Part shown: in pieces, positions 62,906 to 64,000 of the stretch | How positions within the stretch are numbered: the first letter of the stretch is position 1 | Layout of the letters: each line of letters opens with the position of its first letter | Program-made: the position numbers and the translations under genes | The notes under the pieces: model-generated | The model's database searches: none | The model's input: only the letters and a program-made list of their open reading frames with translations | Told to the model about the DNA's origin: nothing | Origin: CAYQLY01 sp964418605 | Lineage (GTDB): Bacteria > Bacteroidota > Bacteroidia > Cytophagales > Cyclobacteriaceae | Length of the DNA stretch: 64,000 bases | Direction of reading: 5' to 3' | Assembly: GCA_964418605.1 (NCBI GenBank) | Contig: CAYQLY010000001.1 | Coordinates: 62,001 to 126,000 of the forward strand

Positions 62906-64000
62906 ATGTTGGAACATACACTTTTTAATTGCCAATCTACAACATCAAAGTTTGAAATTTGTTTTAATGAAATGCGGAATGAGATTAGTCTTAAAACCAA
63001 TGATTATATATTAAATGTAGATGTAAATGAATGGAAGCAATATTTTATAGAAAAATATAATTTTATTCCATTGACTGTTTTTCCAAATGAAGTAATAGTA
63101 AATCATTTAGCAACAGAAAAAACTAAATCGAAAAATTTTGGTATAGAATATGAAACTGAGGTATATAGATTTGAATTAAAAATACCTTTTACAGGTTCGG
63201 CTTCATTATTTATGTTACGACCAACTATAAGTAAAATCACTCATAAGAAAGTAGATACACAAAAGAATCCAGGATCAGAAAGTGGTTTTGTTATATTTAC
63301 TTTCACATTACATCAATTAAATGAAGAACAATTCAAATATGAAAAGCAAAGTTTAATAGATTTGGTGGTTCAAAACATTCCCTATATAAATGAAGATCTT
63401 GAAAAATTTAAACTAGATGTTATTAATTTGTTTGATTTAACTTATAATCTGAGAAAAGAAAAGATTTTATCAGAAAACTTATTCTTTGAAAGCCTTGATA
63501 TTAATGTTGAACGTAATACTGATAAAATTTTCGAGGTTCCATTTATACAAAAAAGTGAAATTCTTTCTCCAGTTGTTAATGATCAAACAACTAAAAAGTA
63601 TGTAAAAAATCCAACTTTAAATAATAAGATCTATGATAATATTTTAAATGTTATTAATATATTTTTTAAATCAGTAGAGAAAAAACCTTCTATATATAAA
63701 AGCAAAGATGAAGAGGGGCTTCGTGATTATATTCTACCAACATTAGAAACACGTTATTCTTTAATTGATAGTACAGTAACAGGAGAAACTTTTAATAAAG
63801 GTGGTAAAACTGATATTCTTATTAAATATAAAGATGGGACGAATTTATTTATTGCTGAATGTAAAATATGGAAAGGAGAAGCTGTATTATATGAAACCAT
63901 AGGTCAACTTTTTAATAGATATCTTACTTGGAGAGATAGTAAGGTAGCTATTATATTCTTCGTATCAAATAAAGATTTTAGTAAAACTTTAATTACTATA
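62906..64000 (+). CDS. PD-(D/E)xK nuclease-like protein (3' partial)
   Basis: Translated directly: open from ATG 62906 to the right edge (365 codons), stop outside the window. The first 250 residues are beta-rich and of unknown family. From about residue 265 a restriction-endonuclease-like core appears: EEGLRDYILPTLE, GKTDILIKYKDGTNLF with Asp303, and IAECKIW with Glu318-Cys-Lys320, the metal-binding D-ExK motif, then a helix with Gln334 (IGQLFNRYL). This is a nuclease active-site pattern common in restriction and other defence enzymes. It follows the HTH/ImmA-IrrE gene within the element. Which DNA or RNA it cuts cannot be read. Confidence 0.75.
   Translation, partial: MLEHTLFNCQSTTSKFEICFNEMRNEISLKTNDYILNVDVNEWKQYFIEKYNFIPLTVFPNEVIVNHLATEKTKSKNFGIEYETEVYRFELKIPFTGSASLFMLRPTISKITHKKVDTQKNPGSESGFVIFTFTLHQLNEEQFKYEKQSLIDLVVQNIPYINEDLEKFKLDVINLFDLTYNLRKEKILSENLFFESLDINVERNTDKIFEVPFIQKSEILSPVVNDQTTKKYVKNPTLNNKIYDNILNVINIFFKSVEKKPSIYKSKDEEGLRDYILPTLETRYSLIDSTVTGETFNKGGKTDILIKYKDGTNLFIAECKIWKGEAVLYETIGQLFNRYLTWRDSKVAIIFFVSNKDFSKTLITI

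Noticed and set aside
1..64000. CRISPR array, rRNA genes or insertion sequences
   Set aside because: No array of spaced repeats, no rRNA signature and no transposase gene was found in the window.

Overview
The window is an AT-rich, gene-dense stretch of a Bacteroidota chromosome, most likely a Cytophagales-type lineage. The signs are type IX secretion proteins (PorV2/PorU2-like), two TonB-dependent receptors, a lipoprotein Omp85 protein (TamL), aerotolerance (Bat) proteins, DUF5686/DUF2911/DUF5777 families, many lipoproteins, and promoters of the Bacteroidota type (TTG or TTTG, 19-22 bp spacer, TAnnTTTG). The species cannot be fixed from the sequence alone.

Layout. 1-3.4 kb: the 3' part of a peptide ABC permease, an RsbU-like phosphatase, a NodB deacetylase and an ECF sigma factor in one tight run, then tRNA-Pro(GGG). 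3.5-3.64 kb: a very short minus-strand gene for a lanthipeptide-like RiPP precursor, with its own promoter and terminator. 3.9-13.4 kb: a CASTOR/POLLUX-type channel, a DUF5686 outer-membrane protein, a TPR lipoprotein, thrS, an acyl-CoA reductase and a divergent ferredoxin. 13.4-24.7 kb (minus): an ICMT-like methyltransferase, isocitrate dehydrogenase, and a probable padR-pspC-TonB receptor-S9 peptidase unit with a second TonB receptor downstream; padR has a large inverted repeat on its own promoter. 24.8-32.1 kb (plus): PorV2-like and PorU2-like type IX secretion proteins and a GT-C-like membrane protein. 32-36 kb (minus): nth, a sigma factor, an ArsR regulator and Bat/TPR genes. 36.1-39.4 kb: etfB, etfA, a DUF151 nuclease and a BrkB protein. 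39.4-47.1 kb (mostly minus): a fabI-led run with an OB-fold protein, cytochrome c, YceI and DUF5777 genes, an LpoB/COG3014 pair, two small secreted proteins, DUF1543 and yebC. 47.2-53.5 kb: DUF2911, then a close-packed run of a secreted six-CxxC protein, a BatA-like protein, purC, STAS, rnz and a queuosine-precursor transporter. 53.7-59.6 kb: a PKD lipoprotein, an RNA methyltransferase divergent from tamL, a small lipoprotein, an aldo/keto reductase and a second RiPP-like precursor.

From about 59.68 kb to the right edge lies the end of an integrative element. A 45-base 3' fragment of a tRNA-Thr(UGU) gene, cut inside the anticodon arm, marks the attachment site. A tyrosine recombinase follows, then a promoter-led run of an unknown 189-residue protein, an XRE-HTH/ImmA-IrrE protease and a protein with a PD-(D/E)xK nuclease motif that runs off the window. 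This cargo looks like an uncharacterised mobile defence or toxin-type module and, with the two orphan RiPP precursors, is the most interesting content here.
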